64,000 bases of DNA from Collinsella sp. TF08-11AT (lineage in GTDB: Bacteria > Actinomycetota > Coriobacteriia > Coriobacteriales > Coriobacteriaceae): contig NZ_QSRL01000010.1 in assembly GCF_003437035.1 (NCBI RefSeq), forward strand, positions 25,646 to 89,645, in the 5' to 3' direction. Positions within the stretch are counted from its first letter, which is position 1, and every line of letters starts with the position of its first letter. Under the pieces are notes generated by a model, which worked only from the letters and a program-made list of their open reading frames with translations, was not told the origin of the DNA and did not search any database. The position numbers and the translations under genes are program-made. Of the stretch, positions 9,025 to 17,318 are shown piece after piece.

Positions 9025-9085
9025 TAATTTCAGACCAGGCACCCGCAGCAAGAAGACGAATAGCCCCGGCGAGTATGTAAACGCA

Positions 9086-9182
9086 GGGCCCTCCGACCCC
9101 GCCCGACGATTTCGATTGGCGACCTTTGACGGAGTCAAGGGAGGAGCCAAATCGAAATACGTCGGGCGGGGTCGGAGGGCCC
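9086..9182. repeat. Large GC-rich inverted repeat downstream of pfkA
   Basis: 9086-9117 pairs with 9150-9182 over 32 bp with a single one-base bulge (GGGCCCTCCGACCCCGCCCG type arm). A small inner hairpin (CTTTGAC/GTCAAGG) lies in the loop. No T-run. It ends 24 bp before the pfkA stop codon and may shield that mRNA 3' end. Confidence 0.82.
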
Positions 9183-9205
9183 GATGGGGTGGATTCCAGC
9201 CGAGG

Positions 9206-10285
9206 CTATTCGTCGCCGAAGCTGATGCCCAACGCCTTGGCCTCGCGCACCAGGTCGCTCTGGGGGTCGACATATTTGAGCTTGCCGGCGACCTCCTCGA
9301 GCGGCATGTGGCACATCTTGCCGTCACGCAGGGCAATCATGTAGCCAAACTCGCCGCGTAGGCACCCCAGTGCCGCCTCGACGCCGCACTGGGTCGCAAA
9401 GATGCGATCCTGGGCATCGGGCTGGCCGCCGCGCTGCGTGTGGCCGGGGATGGCGACGCGGGTCTCGCGACCGGTCTTGGCCTCAATCTCCTTGGCGATG
9501 TCGTAGACGATCGACGGGCTCGTGCGCTCGGCGAGCTTCTTCTTGTACTCCTTCTTGGACAGCGCCGCGTCCTCCTTGGAGATAGCGCCCTCGGCGACGG
9601 CCACGATGGTAAAGCGGCTGCCGGTTTCCATGCGATGTTCAATGGTCTTGATGACGTTATCCATGTCGTAGGGAATCTCGGGAATCAGGATGACATCCGC
9701 GCCGCCCGCGACGCCGGCGTACAGCGGGATCCAGCCAACCTTGTGGCCCATGATCTCGATGACGAACACGCGGCCGTGGCTCGAAGCGGTGGTGTGAATG
9801 TCGTCGATGCACTTGGTGGCGACGTCGATGGCGCTCGTAAAGCCAAACGTCAACTCGGTGCCCCAGGTGTCGTTATCGATGGTCTTGGGCAGGGCGATAA
9901 CGTTGAGGCCCTCTTCGCGCAGGCGGTTGGCGGTCTTGGTGGAGCCGTTGCCGCCCAGCATAAACAGGCAGTCGAGCTGCAACTTGTGATAAGTGTGGAC
10001 CATCGCGGGCACCTTCTCGACGCCGTCGGCCTCGGGAGTATCCAGGCGCTTGAACGGCGTACGGCTCGTGCCCAGGATGGTGCCGCCGCGGGTGAGGATG
10101 CCGCTAAAATCGGCGGGCGTCATGACGCGGAACCTGCTGTAGATAAGGCCCTGGTAGCCGTCCTCAAAACCGTAGATCTCGATAGGCTCTTCGCTATTGG
10201 TCATGAGCGTTTTGACAATGCCGCGCATGGTGGCGTTGAGCGCCTGGCAGTCGCCGCCACTAGTAAGAAGACCGATCCTGAGCAT
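9206..10285 (-). CDS. pfkA: 6-phosphofructokinase
   Basis: 359 residues; phosphorylates fructose 6-phosphate, the committed step of glycolysis. Visible motifs: N-terminal GLLTSGGDCQALNATMRG, RGGTILGTSR, GGNGSTKTAN (111-120), PKTIDND (133-139) with the catalytic Asp, MGHKVGWIPLYAGVAGGAD, and PGHTQRGGQPDAQDR. The phosphate-donor site combines Gly at the position that is Asp in pyrophosphate enzymes with Lys in PKTIDND, the pattern of group III ATP enzymes. The residue that is Asp in GGDGS is Asn here, as in some clostridial relatives. ATP is the likelier donor, but pyrophosphate cannot be excluded. GGAAGGA precedes the ATG. Confidence 0.93.
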   Translation of the reverse strand: MLRIGLLTSGGDCQALNATMRGIVKTLMTNSEEPIEIYGFEDGYQGLIYSRFRVMTPADFSGILTRGGTILGTSRTPFKRLDTPEADGVEKVPAMVHTYHKLQLDCLFMLGGNGSTKTANRLREEGLNVIALPKTIDNDTWGTELTFGFTSAIDVATKCIDDIHTTASSHGRVFVIEIMGHKVGWIPLYAGVAGGADVILIPEIPYDMDNVIKTIEHRMETGSRFTIVAVAEGAISKEDAALSKKEYKKKLAERTSPSIVYDIAKEIEAKTGRETRVAIPGHTQRGGQPDAQDRIFATQCGVEAALGCLRGEFGYMIALRDGKMCHMPLEEVAGKLKYVDPQSDLVREAKALGISFGDE

Positions 10286-10425
10286 GATGAATCCTTCCGG
10301 GCAAGTTATAACATGCGCATAAGTTTACCCCCGCACACTGTTGATGCGGAGGTAAAACGTGTTAGCTCAAGCGTATAGAAATGTAAGCAACGTCAGGCGA
10401 GTGTAAGGTCGACGGGCCTGGCTCC

Positions 10426-11511
10426 TTACAGCGCGAAGGCGTCGACGTCGCCCCAATGGCGGCGCAGCGTGATGGCGGCAGCGGGCTCGGTGTTGTCAAA
10501 GACGACCGACCACTGCGTGTTGCTGGTGATGTCTTCCGGATTGGGCTCTTGCGCCGCAGCGCGTAGGGCCTTCCAAGCGACTGCCTCGTCTTGTGCGCCG
10601 GCACGGGCGTCGAGGACAGCGGCGATTGCGACGGCGCGCTCCTTGCCATGGCCTAGCTCGCCATTCTTTTGGTTGGGCAGCACTTCGTCGCCATAGCAGG
10701 CGTAGAAGTTCGTAACCTGGCGCACGGGCGTCGCCTTGAAAGCGCGGTCCGGATCGCGCGGATCCCACTCTACTACGCGCGCGTCACCGGCGGCGTCGTT
10801 GATAAAGAAGTGGTAGTCGCGTCCGGCCATGGCGTGCATGTCGTAGGCGGAAAGCAGGTCGACGGCCTCCTGCGTGGTAGCCGCGCGGTCGAGCACCAGG
10901 CGGATGGCGAGCGAAGTGTTGATGACGGGGCGTTGCGTGTCCTGGTCACAGGGCTTGGAATCCAGGGTGAGTACGGCAATGGACACGCCGCACTCGTTAA
11001 CACCGTCGAGCTGGGCAAACGGGCCCATGAGTGCGGCGGCGCGTCCAGCGACGGAGTCGAGCGGAGTGTTATCGCCCAGGTTGTTAAGGGCGGCAAACCC
11101 GATGGAGGCATAACCGCCGCGTGGGTGATTGCGCACCAGCAGCGCCGAGGTGTCGTCCTTAAAGTCGTAATTGCGACCGGTGCGCACGCGGCCTTCGGCA
11201 TCTACGGCGACAAAAGCGCTGCAGGCAAACTGGGGCGCCTGGACATGTACCGGCACACCGGGCAGCACCTGCGCCACCACGGCATCGATGTAGGCCTGGT
11301 CGTCGCGCACGCCAGCGGCGATGATGCGATCAAGATCGTAGTCGTAGGCGATGTCGATTGCGTACAGGTCATAGCCATCCTCGTAGCCGGTCAAGCGTTT
11401 GAGCGACGCGGCGGACTTGATTTGCTTGTGATAAACGATACCGGTGGCAGCGGCAAGGCCGACGGCGACTCCCGCGGCACCGCAGGCGATGGCAATGTTA
11501 CGTGGCTTCAT
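10426..11511 (-). CDS. Choloylglycine-hydrolase-family (linear amide C-N hydrolase) protein
   Basis: 361 residues of the Ntn-hydrolase superfamily that includes bile salt hydrolase and penicillin V acylase. An N-terminal hydrophobic segment (IACGAAGVAVGLAAATGIVY) suggests export or membrane anchoring. The putative nucleophile is Cys97 in QFACSAF, followed by the family motif GRNYDF (113-118) and, further on, the NTSLAIRLVLDRA and NTQWSVVFD segments. In classical bile salt hydrolases Cys is residue 2; here about 95 residues precede it, so either processing exposes it or the group uses a different scheme. Bile acid, N-acyl amino acid or other amides are possible substrates; the sequence does not decide. 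Divergent from the M18 aminopeptidase. Confidence 0.82.
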   Translation of the reverse strand: MKPRNIAIACGAAGVAVGLAAATGIVYHKQIKSAASLKRLTGYEDGYDLYAIDIAYDYDLDRIIAAGVRDDQAYIDAVVAQVLPGVPVHVQAPQFACSAFVAVDAEGRVRTGRNYDFKDDTSALLVRNHPRGGYASIGFAALNNLGDNTPLDSVAGRAAALMGPFAQLDGVNECGVSIAVLTLDSKPCDQDTQRPVINTSLAIRLVLDRAATTQEAVDLLSAYDMHAMAGRDYHFFINDAAGDARVVEWDPRDPDRAFKATPVRQVTNFYACYGDEVLPNQKNGELGHGKERAVAIAAVLDARAGAQDEAVAWKALRAAAQEPNPEDITSNTQWSVVFDNTEPAAAITLRRHWGDVDAFAL

Positions 11512-11672
11512 GACGACTCCTCTCGTCCTGTTAGCGCAATTGTCGCAAAAGGAGTGCGGGCATGATGACTCAACTTGGTGAGCGGCGCGGAATTAAGCAC
11601 GGAATGAAGAGTGCGGCGCTGGCGTGGCGGGGTATGCTGGAGGGGACCATCAACCCAGCGAAAGGGGAGAGC

Positions 11673-13058
11673 ATGACGGATCAGGAAACGCCCGAGCGTG
11701 CGCATGTGACGGCCGACGATATCGAGGCTGCCAACGACCTTATCGACTTTATCGAGGCATGCCCCAGCATGTTCCATACGGCGGCGACCATTATGGCCGA
11801 ACTCGACGAGGCGGGCTTTACCTACCTGCCCGAGAACGCGGCGTGGGACATCGAGCCGGGCGGGCGTTATTACACGCAGCGCAATACCTCGAGCGTTGTT
11901 GCCTTTAAAGTGGGCGAGGACCTGGCCGCGACGTGGGGCGAGGACGGCGTTGCCGGCGACTACCATTTTCAGCTCACAGCGTCGCACAGCGATTCTCCGA
12001 CGTTTAAGGTCAAGGCCGTGCCCGAGCTCGACGGCGCGGGCGAGACGCTGCGCCTGAACACCGAGGCCTACGGCGGCATGATCGACTACACCTGGTTCGA
12101 CCGTCCGCTGGCACTCGCGGGCCGCGTGCTGGTGCGCGAGGGCGACCGCATTGAGAGCCGTTTGCTCGCTACCGAGCGCGAAGTCGCCATCATCCCGAGC
12201 CTTGCCATCCACATGAACCGCGGCGTTAACGAAGCCTTTGCTCCCAACCGAGCCGTCGACCTTTGCCCGCTTATCAGCGCCGGTGATCTTAAGCAGGGCG
12301 ACTTTGATGCTCTGATCGCCGACGAGCTGGACGTTGAGCCCGAGCAGATTCTGGGCCGCGATCTGTTCCTGGTCAATCGTCAGGATGCGCGCATTTGGGG
12401 CTGGGCTGACGAGTTTATCTCGACGCCCAAGCTCGACGACCTGGCCTGCGCCTACACCTCGCTGCAGGCATTTTTGGGTGCCGAGAACGCGCACGATGTC
12501 TCGGTCTTCTGCTGCTTCGATAACGAGGAGGTTGGCTCCGAGACCAAGCAGGGCGCCATGTCGACGTTCTTGGCCGATGCATTGCGTCGCATTAACGGCT
12601 CGCTGGGCTTTGACGACGAGTCGTACCATCGCGCACTTGCCGCCTCGATGCTCGTGAGCTGCGACAATGCACATGCTGTGCACCCCAACCACGCCGAGAA
12701 GTGCGACGCTCGCAATCAGGTTGTGCTCAACGGCGGCATCGTCATCAAGGAAGCCGCCAACCAGCACTACTGCACCGATGCCTTTAGCCGCGCGGTGTTC
12801 CAGGCCATCTGCGATGACGCTGACGTGCCCACGCAGGCCTTCGCCAACAAGAGCGACATGGCCGGCGGCTCCACGCTCGGCAATCTGTCCAATATGCAGG
12901 CGAGCATGCATGCCGTGGACGTGGGCCTGCCGCAGCTGGCCATGCACTCGAGCTACGAGACCGGCGGCGTGCGCGACGTGATGTACGCCATCCGCGCCCT
13001 CACGGCCTTCTACGAGCGCAACCTAACCATCAACGGCGCCGAAAGCGTGGAGCTCTAA
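11673..13058 (+). CDS. M18 family aminopeptidase
   Basis: 461 residues of the aspartyl/broad-specificity aminopeptidase family, a cytosolic dinuclear zinc exopeptidase. Seen: SPTFKVKAVPEL and the ligand-bearing LTASHSDSPTFKV (His) in the first half; KLDDLACAYTSLQ (Asp ligand); FCCFDNEEVGSETKQGA, the catalytic Glu pair; VSCDNAHAVHPNHAEKC (Asp ligand); and LAMHSSYETGGVRD (His ligand) near the end. The open frame extends upstream to 11562, but ATG 11673 is preferred because AAAGGGGAG lies 6-8 nt before it and family similarity begins right after. Repeat copy 3 follows the stop by 1-2 nt. Confidence 0.93.
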   Translation: MTDQETPERAHVTADDIEAANDLIDFIEACPSMFHTAATIMAELDEAGFTYLPENAAWDIEPGGRYYTQRNTSSVVAFKVGEDLAATWGEDGVAGDYHFQLTASHSDSPTFKVKAVPELDGAGETLRLNTEAYGGMIDYTWFDRPLALAGRVLVREGDRIESRLLATEREVAIIPSLAIHMNRGVNEAFAPNRAVDLCPLISAGDLKQGDFDALIADELDVEPEQILGRDLFLVNRQDARIWGWADEFISTPKLDDLACAYTSLQAFLGAENAHDVSVFCCFDNEEVGSETKQGAMSTFLADALRRINGSLGFDDESYHRALAASMLVSCDNAHAVHPNHAEKCDARNQVVLNGGIVIKEAANQHYCTDAFSRAVFQAICDDADVPTQAFANKSDMAGGSTLGNLSNMQASMHAVDVGLPQLAMHSSYETGGVRDVMYAIRALTAFYERNLTINGAESVEL

Positions 13059-13059
13059 T

Positions 13060-13102
13060 ACCTGCCAAAAAGGGACAGGTTTATTTTGGCAGGTTTTATC
13101 TG
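13060..13102. repeat. GGGACAGG-core hairpin, copy 3
   Basis: CCTGCCAAAAAGGGACAGG and its TTTTGGCAGG partner begin immediately after the aminopeptidase stop codon. Confidence 0.88.
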
Positions 13103-13143
13103 GGCGAATGCAAAGGGTGAAACCGAACTAGATCTGTGATACG

Positions 13144-13180
13144 TGGCCGCCGAGGTGCAGTGTGCCTCGGCGGCTTTTTG
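13144..13180 (+). terminator. Rho-independent terminator after the M18 aminopeptidase
   Basis: GCCGCCGAGG (13146-13155) pairs with CCTCGGCGGC (13165-13174), followed by TTTTT. Confidence 0.88.
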
Positions 13181-13274
13181 TGTACAGAGCACGGCTAATG
13201 CTTATAAATGCTATACATGCTTTACGTATCTACCATAGAGTTTTATGATAGTTTTGAAGTATTAAGGAGGGGTC

Positions 13275-13655
13275 ATGACCACAACAGCCGCTCAGATCAA
13301 CGTGCGTCTCGATGCCGATCTTAAAAGGAGTGGGGACGCCGCTCTCTCCAGGGCCGGTATGACGCCGAGCCAAGCGGTGCGAGCGCTCTGGCAACTTGCG
13401 GCATCTCTGGCTGATCGGCCCGGCGCGCTCCAGGACATTCTTTCGCCCGGTCGTGCCCGGGCGGTACAGCGCGAGCGAGAGAAAGCCGCCAAGCACAAGC
13501 TCGAACTCATCGACCAGGGTTCGCAACTGTTCGCTGCTGTTTGCCGCGAGTCGGGAATTGACTTGGCTAAAGTGCAGCCCTCGGGTAATGAAGAGCTCAA
13601 ACGGAACGCTTATGCGGATCGCTATGGCGAGGAGATGAGCTGGCTCTATGAGTGA
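13275..13655 (+). CDS. RelB/DinJ-like antitoxin
   Basis: 126 residues. The N-terminus INVRLDADLKRSGDAALSRAG, then MTPSQAVRALWQLAA, is the ribbon-helix-helix fold of RelB/DinJ antitoxins, which bind their own promoter. The C-terminal half (about 60-126) is charged and longer than in typical DinJ and probably wraps the toxin. It overlaps the downstream PIN-domain gene by 8 bp, the usual antitoxin-first order. AAGGAGG sits about 6 nt before the ATG. A promoter should lie in 13184-13260, an AT-richer stretch with repeated TATAAATGCTATAC-like sequence. Confidence 0.85.
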   Translation: MTTTAAQINVRLDADLKRSGDAALSRAGMTPSQAVRALWQLAASLADRPGALQDILSPGRARAVQREREKAAKHKLELIDQGSQLFAAVCRESGIDLAKVQPSGNEELKRNAYADRYGEEMSWLYE

Positions 13656-14142
13656 GAATCCAAAGCGCATCTTGGTTGACACCAACGTGTGGCTTGATTA
13701 TTTCATCCCCTTACGACGTGGTCGTTCGGCCACGATTGAGTTTTTGCGTGATGCGTGTACGGCTCAGGCTGAGCTGATATATGCGGCGACATCGTCCAAA
13801 GACCTGTTCTATTTGATTTCGAGCGAACATAAGGCGTGGTATCGGCGAGAGCACGGTTTGCTGTCTCAAGATGCCGCTTCGGCGGCGACATCACTTGCAT
13901 GGGATTGTCTTGATGTGTTGTCGCAACTTGCTACGCCCGTGTCCTGCGACCTGAGCGACATATGGATGGCGAGTAAGCAGCGTAAGCTCCATAGCGATTA
14001 CGAAGACGATTTAATCATCGCGGCAGCGATGCGCGCAAAGGCAGATCTCCTGGTCACCAACGATGCCAAACTCTGTTCACACGCACCCGTCGCAGCAATG
14101 AGCGTCGACAACGCAAGAAACTATCTAACAACGCTTAAATAG
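13648..14142 (+). CDS. PIN-domain toxin (VapC-like)
   Basis: 164 residues. PIN domains are metal-dependent RNases that in VapC toxins cut tRNA or rRNA. The first acidic ligand is Asp11 in ILVDTNVWLDYF; later acidic residues are in HSDYEDDLIIAAAM and LLVTNDAKL, where the family places its other catalytic aspartates. Translation is coupled to the antitoxin by the 8-bp overlap. The partner antitoxin is of the RelB/DinJ type rather than VapB, so this is a mixed pair. No other mobile signatures adjoin it. Confidence 0.87.
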   Translation: MSENPKRILVDTNVWLDYFIPLRRGRSATIEFLRDACTAQAELIYAATSSKDLFYLISSEHKAWYRREHGLLSQDAASAATSLAWDCLDVLSQLATPVSCDLSDIWMASKQRKLHSDYEDDLIIAAAMRAKADLLVTNDAKLCSHAPVAAMSVDNARNYLTTLK

Positions 14143-14170
14143 CGCTAGACCTCACCAGTCGAACAAGAGT

Positions 14171-14226
14171 CAGCCAGACCCGGCAGGTAGATTACGCACC
14201 AGTCAGACCCCGCAGGTAGAACAAAA
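14171..14226. repeat. 29-bp-spaced direct repeat
   Basis: AGACCCGGCAGGTAGA (from 14176) and AGACCCCGCAGGTAGA (from 14205) are direct repeats between the PIN gene and the hairpin cluster. Confidence 0.5.
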
Positions 14227-14234
14227 GTCAGCGA

Positions 14235-14422
14235 GAGCCCGCCGTTTGAGCCAAGGTGCCGTGAAATGAAAAGGCGCTGACCTTCTGGTCGCGCCTTTGA
14301 AATTGAACGGCAGATTGGCCAAACGGCGGGCTCGCAGCGTCGACCGGTCCGCCGTTCGGTAGAACGGCGGAACCTAAGGGCGCAGCGTCGAGGGGTTCCG
14401 GCGTTTGGCAAAACGCCGGAAC
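14235..14422. repeat. Hairpin cluster between the toxin-antitoxin pair and the dehydrogenase
   Basis: Three stems in a row: an outer one pairing GAGCCCGCCGTTTGAGCCAA (14235-14254) with 14315-14333, containing AAGGCGCTGACC/GGTCGCGCCTT; a second, GTCCGCCGTTC/GAACGGCGGAA (14350-14372); and a third, GTTCCGGCGTTTTGCCAAAC on the minus strand (14395-14422). The last is directly downstream of the dehydrogenase stop and may end its mRNA, though it lacks a T-run. Confidence 0.65.
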
Positions 14423-14424
14423 AA

Positions 14425-15360
14425 TCAGTGTTCGATCCAGCAGCGCAGGGTCTCGCCGGCTTGCAGGTGACGCAGGTTCTCCGCGGCGATGTCGACCACG
14501 TTATTGAGCGTGGCGGCTAGGTGGAACCAGCCGGAGATGTGCGGCGTGATGAGCATGTTGGGCGCATCCCACAGGGGGCTTGTCGCAGGCAGCGGCTCGG
14601 GGTCGGTGACGTCGACCGCGGCACCGGCGAGATGTCCCGACTCCAGGGCGGCAACCAAGTCGTCGGCAACCACAAGATCGCCGCGGCCGCCGTTGGCAAA
14701 GAAGGCGCCCGGCTTCATCGCGGCGAAGAACTCGGCGTTCGCCAGACCGCGGGTCTCGGGCGTGCTGGGCATAAAGGATGCGACGACGTCTGCCTCGGCC
14801 AGGCGCTCAGACAGGGCATCCATGCCGTCCATGTCCTCAAACACAATGGGGTAGACGAGCGGATGGCGCTTGATGCCGCGGACGTGTGCACCCATGCTGC
14901 GGCAGAGCGTGGCAAAGTGGCCGCCGATATCGCCCGCGCCCAGCACCAGCACGTTGGCGTTTTTGAGCGAGGTGACCGGCCCCAAATCCTCCCAGCGATG
15001 CTTGCGCTGCAAGTCGTGATAGCCGGGCAGGCGCTTCATCAAAGACAGCACCATGGCAAACATGTGCTCGCTCACGGCCTGACCGTAGGCGCCGATTGAA
15101 CAAGACAGCTTGGCTTCAGCCGGCACGGTGCCGGCGGCAAGGTAGTCGTCATAGCCTGCGGTCTGCAATTGCAACAGCTGGAGATGCTCGCATGCCGTGA
15201 GCATGTCAGGGTCAATGTTGCCCAGGATCACGTCGGCATCGGCGACCTGCTCACGTGTGGCGGCGTCGGCGCTCGTGTAGGTAAAGTCCTCGCCCGGAGC
15301 GCTCGACTCGAGGATCGCGCGGTGACGATCGTTGACGGGCAACAAAACCAGGATGTTCAC
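14425..15360 (-). CDS. D-isomer-specific 2-hydroxyacid dehydrogenase family protein
   Basis: 311 residues. NAD-dependent reduction of 2-keto acids is the family activity. The dinucleotide-binding motif is VLGAGDIGGHFATLCRSMGAHV, the Arg-containing loop is FFANGGRGDLVV, and the region LPATSPLWDAPNMLITPHISG holds the catalytic His. The catalytic domain begins ILVLLPVNDRHRAIL. The open frame reaches 15426, but its first residues translate the repeat element at 15379-15422. The GTG at 15360, with AGAGGA 5-7 nt upstream, is the credible start. The substrate is undetermined; the subgroup resembles phosphoglycerate-dehydrogenase-like proteins lacking regulatory domains. Confidence 0.87.
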   Translation of the reverse strand: MNILVLLPVNDRHRAILESSAPGEDFTYTSADAATREQVADADVILGNIDPDMLTACEHLQLLQLQTAGYDDYLAAGTVPAEAKLSCSIGAYGQAVSEHMFAMVLSLMKRLPGYHDLQRKHRWEDLGPVTSLKNANVLVLGAGDIGGHFATLCRSMGAHVRGIKRHPLVYPIVFEDMDGMDALSERLAEADVVASFMPSTPETRGLANAEFFAAMKPGAFFANGGRGDLVVADDLVAALESGHLAGAAVDVTDPEPLPATSPLWDAPNMLITPHISGWFHLAATLNNVVDIAAENLRHLQAGETLRCWIEH

Positions 15361-15378
15361 AAGCAGTCCTCTCCGCTC

Positions 15379-15422
15379 AACCTGCCAAAAAGGGACAGGT
15401 TTATTTGGGCAGGTTTTATCTG
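15379..15422. repeat. GGGACAGG-core hairpin, copy 4
   Basis: CCTGCCAAAAAGGGACAGG with a GGGCAGG right arm (one substitution), 19 bp upstream of the dehydrogenase start. Confidence 0.87.
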
Positions 15423-15434
15423 GCAAAACGCTAT

Positions 15435-15483
15435 AAAAAAGCCGGGCTTCGCGATGGTTAACATATCCATCGCGAAGCCCGGC
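15435..15483 (-). terminator. Rho-independent terminator of map
   Basis: On the minus strand a 17-bp perfect stem (15467-15483 with 15441-15457) is followed by TTTTTTATAG. Confidence 0.93.
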
Positions 15484-15493
15484 GTCCGCACGG

Positions 15494-16381
15494 CTACCAG
15501 CTCAGCAGCTCGTAACCGTCCTCGGTCACCACGAGCTGTACCTCGCACTGAGCCGAATCGCTGCCGTCCTTGGTGCGCACGCACCAGCCGTCGCCCTCGC
15601 TAATCTTGATGTCGGGCGCTCCGGCGTTGACCATGGGCTCGATGGTAAAGACCATACCCGGGGCCATGATGGTGTCCACATCGGGCGCCTCGGTGGTAAA
15701 GCCTACAAACGGGTCCTCGTGGAACTCCTTGCCAATGCCGTGTCCGCCGTACTCGCGCACCACGCTAAAACCGGCGTCCTCGACCGTCTTTTGCACGGCC
15801 TCGGCCATAACGGAGAGCGGCAGCCACGGCTTGACGGCAGCCAGACCCGCCTCCACGCTGGCGCGGGTGACGTCGACCAGGCGCTGGCGCTCGGCAGAGA
15901 CCTCGCCGATGCAGAACATGCGGCTCGAGTCGCTAAAGTAGCCGTCCAAGATCGTGGAGCAGTCGACGTTGATGATGTCGCCCTCGTGCAGCACGTCCGC
16001 ATCGCAGGGGATGCCGTGGCAGACCACGTCGTTGATCGAGGTGCATACGCTCTTGGGGTAGCCCTCGTAGTTGAGGTCGGCCGGCGTGCCACCGTGCTCG
16101 ACGGTATAGTCGTAGATCATCTGGTCGATCTGGTTGGTGGTCATGCCCGCGGCGATGTGTTCGCCTACGTAGTCGAGCACGCCCACGTTGATGGCGGCGG
16201 AGCGCTTGATGCCCTCGATGTCGGCGGGCGTCTTGTAGAGCGTGCGGGGCAGAACCTCCCAGCCCTCTTCCCACAAGCGCTCGAGGCGCTCATCAAAGGC
16301 GCTATGGCATTTCTTGTATTTCTTGCCGCTGCCGCACCAGCAAGCGTCGTTGCGGCCAGGCACGGGTCCGTTGTCAAACAT
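15494..16381 (-). CDS. map: Methionine aminopeptidase with N-terminal SEC-C zinc motif
   Basis: 295 residues. Removes the initiator methionine from nascent proteins. An N-terminal SEC-C motif, CWCGSGKKYKKCH (residues 14-26), is typical of a class of type I enzymes and probably docks at the ribosome. The pita-bread domain shows the substrate-loop segment YPKSVCTSINDVVCHGIP, metal ligands in IINVDCSTILDGYFSD (two Asp), GHGIGKEFHEDP (His), FTIEPMV (Glu), and QCEVQLVVTEDG (Glu). The His that often follows that last Glu is replaced by Val. A strong terminator follows the gene. Confidence 0.95.
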   Translation of the reverse strand: MFDNGPVPGRNDACWCGSGKKYKKCHSAFDERLERLWEEGWEVLPRTLYKTPADIEGIKRSAAINVGVLDYVGEHIAAGMTTNQIDQMIYDYTVEHGGTPADLNYEGYPKSVCTSINDVVCHGIPCDADVLHEGDIINVDCSTILDGYFSDSSRMFCIGEVSAERQRLVDVTRASVEAGLAAVKPWLPLSVMAEAVQKTVEDAGFSVVREYGGHGIGKEFHEDPFVGFTTEAPDVDTIMAPGMVFTIEPMVNAGAPDIKISEGDGWCVRTKDGSDSAQCEVQLVVTEDGYELLSW

Positions 16382-16433
16382 GGCTAACTTCCTTTCATTC
16401 GCAGCTAGTATAGCCCACCCACGCGTCCATAAA

Positions 16434-16500
16434 AGTTGCGGTGATATAGTTCCGATTTAAGCGGTTTAACAGCACAAATAGGAACTATATCACCGCAACT
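16434..16500. repeat. GTTGCGGTGA palindromic element, copy 3
   Basis: Perfect 20-bp arms, AGTTGCGGTGATATAGTTCC (16434-16453) with 16481-16500. Lies between map (upstream side) and the radical SAM gene end. Confidence 0.9.
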
Positions 16501-16541
16501 GATGGAGCGGGATGGCGGGCACTAGCTGCTGCGTGGTTTTG

Positions 16542-17318
16542 CTAGTAGCTCACCTGGCAGGGGATGCCGAGGGCTTGGACGCGCGCGGCAATGGCATCGA
16601 GGACGTCGGGTGCTGCCTTGGCAAGGCCAGCGATCGGTGTCTCGCGCGCCACCGTGTAGATGGTCGCCTCCTGCGGACGAATGCGTTCGAGCGCCGCGAG
16701 CCAAGGGCCAACGTACTCCTCGCCGGTGTTATCGAGAGACCTGCCCCGGTACTCACCGCTCAAAAACATCGTCTGGATAATGACGTGACCGCTAAAGCTC
16801 GCAAACGTTTCGATCTGGTGCTCTACATCGTAGGGGCCAACGGGCTGGTCGAGCAGCTGGATAAATGCCGGGTCGACCGTATCGAGCTTGAGGATGTTGT
16901 CGTCGACCATCATGAGCGCATCGTGCACCTCGGGGCGGTCGGCGCGCGTGCCGTTGGAAAGCACGGCAATCTTGGTGTTTGGTGCCAGCTGGTCGCGAAG
17001 CGCGACAGCGCCGGCGATGGCCTGCGGAAACTCCGGTGCGGCGGTGGGCTCGCCGTTGCCGGCAAACGTGATCACATCGGGCAGCTCACCCTCGACTGCC
17101 ATCTCGCACAATTTGGTCTCGAGTGCGTCGAGTACCACGGCAGCTGTGTTATACGGCTTGTGGCAGGGGCGCTCGGCGTTGAGGCCGTTCTCGCAATAGA
17201 TGCAGTCGAACGTGCAGATCTTGCCGCTCGCCGGCATCATGTTGACACCGAGCGAAAGGCCCAGGCGACGGCTGCGGACGGGCCCAAAGATGGGGCTGGC
17301 ATTTAAAAACGTAGACAT
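16542..17318 (-). CDS. Radical SAM protein (COG0731-type)
   Basis: 258 residues. The iron-sulfur cluster motif CTFDCIYC (Cys35, 39, 42, a CX3CX2C spacing) is preceded by RSRRLGLSLGVN, a segment characteristic of the group related to the wyosine-synthesis TYW1 catalytic domain and to small stand-alone radical SAM proteins. Later conserved blocks are ITFAGNGEPTAAPEFP (SAM-binding GNGEP) and IAVLSNGT. The open frame starts at 17369, but ATG 17318 has AAGGAG 9 nt upstream and the alignment begins there; ATG 17324 is only 3 nt from that site. The reaction is unknown. Confidence 0.87.
   Translation of the reverse strand: MSTFLNASPIFGPVRSRRLGLSLGVNMMPASGKICTFDCIYCENGLNAERPCHKPYNTAAVVLDALETKLCEMAVEGELPDVITFAGNGEPTAAPEFPQAIAGAVALRDQLAPNTKIAVLSNGTRADRPEVHDALMMVDDNILKLDTVDPAFIQLLDQPVGPYDVEHQIETFASFSGHVIIQTMFLSGEYRGRSLDNTGEEYVGPWLAALERIRPQEATIYTVARETPIAGLAKAAPDVLDAIAARVQALGIPCQVSY

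Noticed and set aside
14425-15426. Upstream start of the hydroxyacid dehydrogenase at 15426
   Set aside because: The extra N-terminal residues translate the repeat element at 15379-15422; GTG 15360 has a ribosome site.
16512-17306. 264-codon plus-strand ORF opposite the radical SAM gene
   Set aside because: Shadow of the minus-strand gene, which has a clear CX3CX2C motif.
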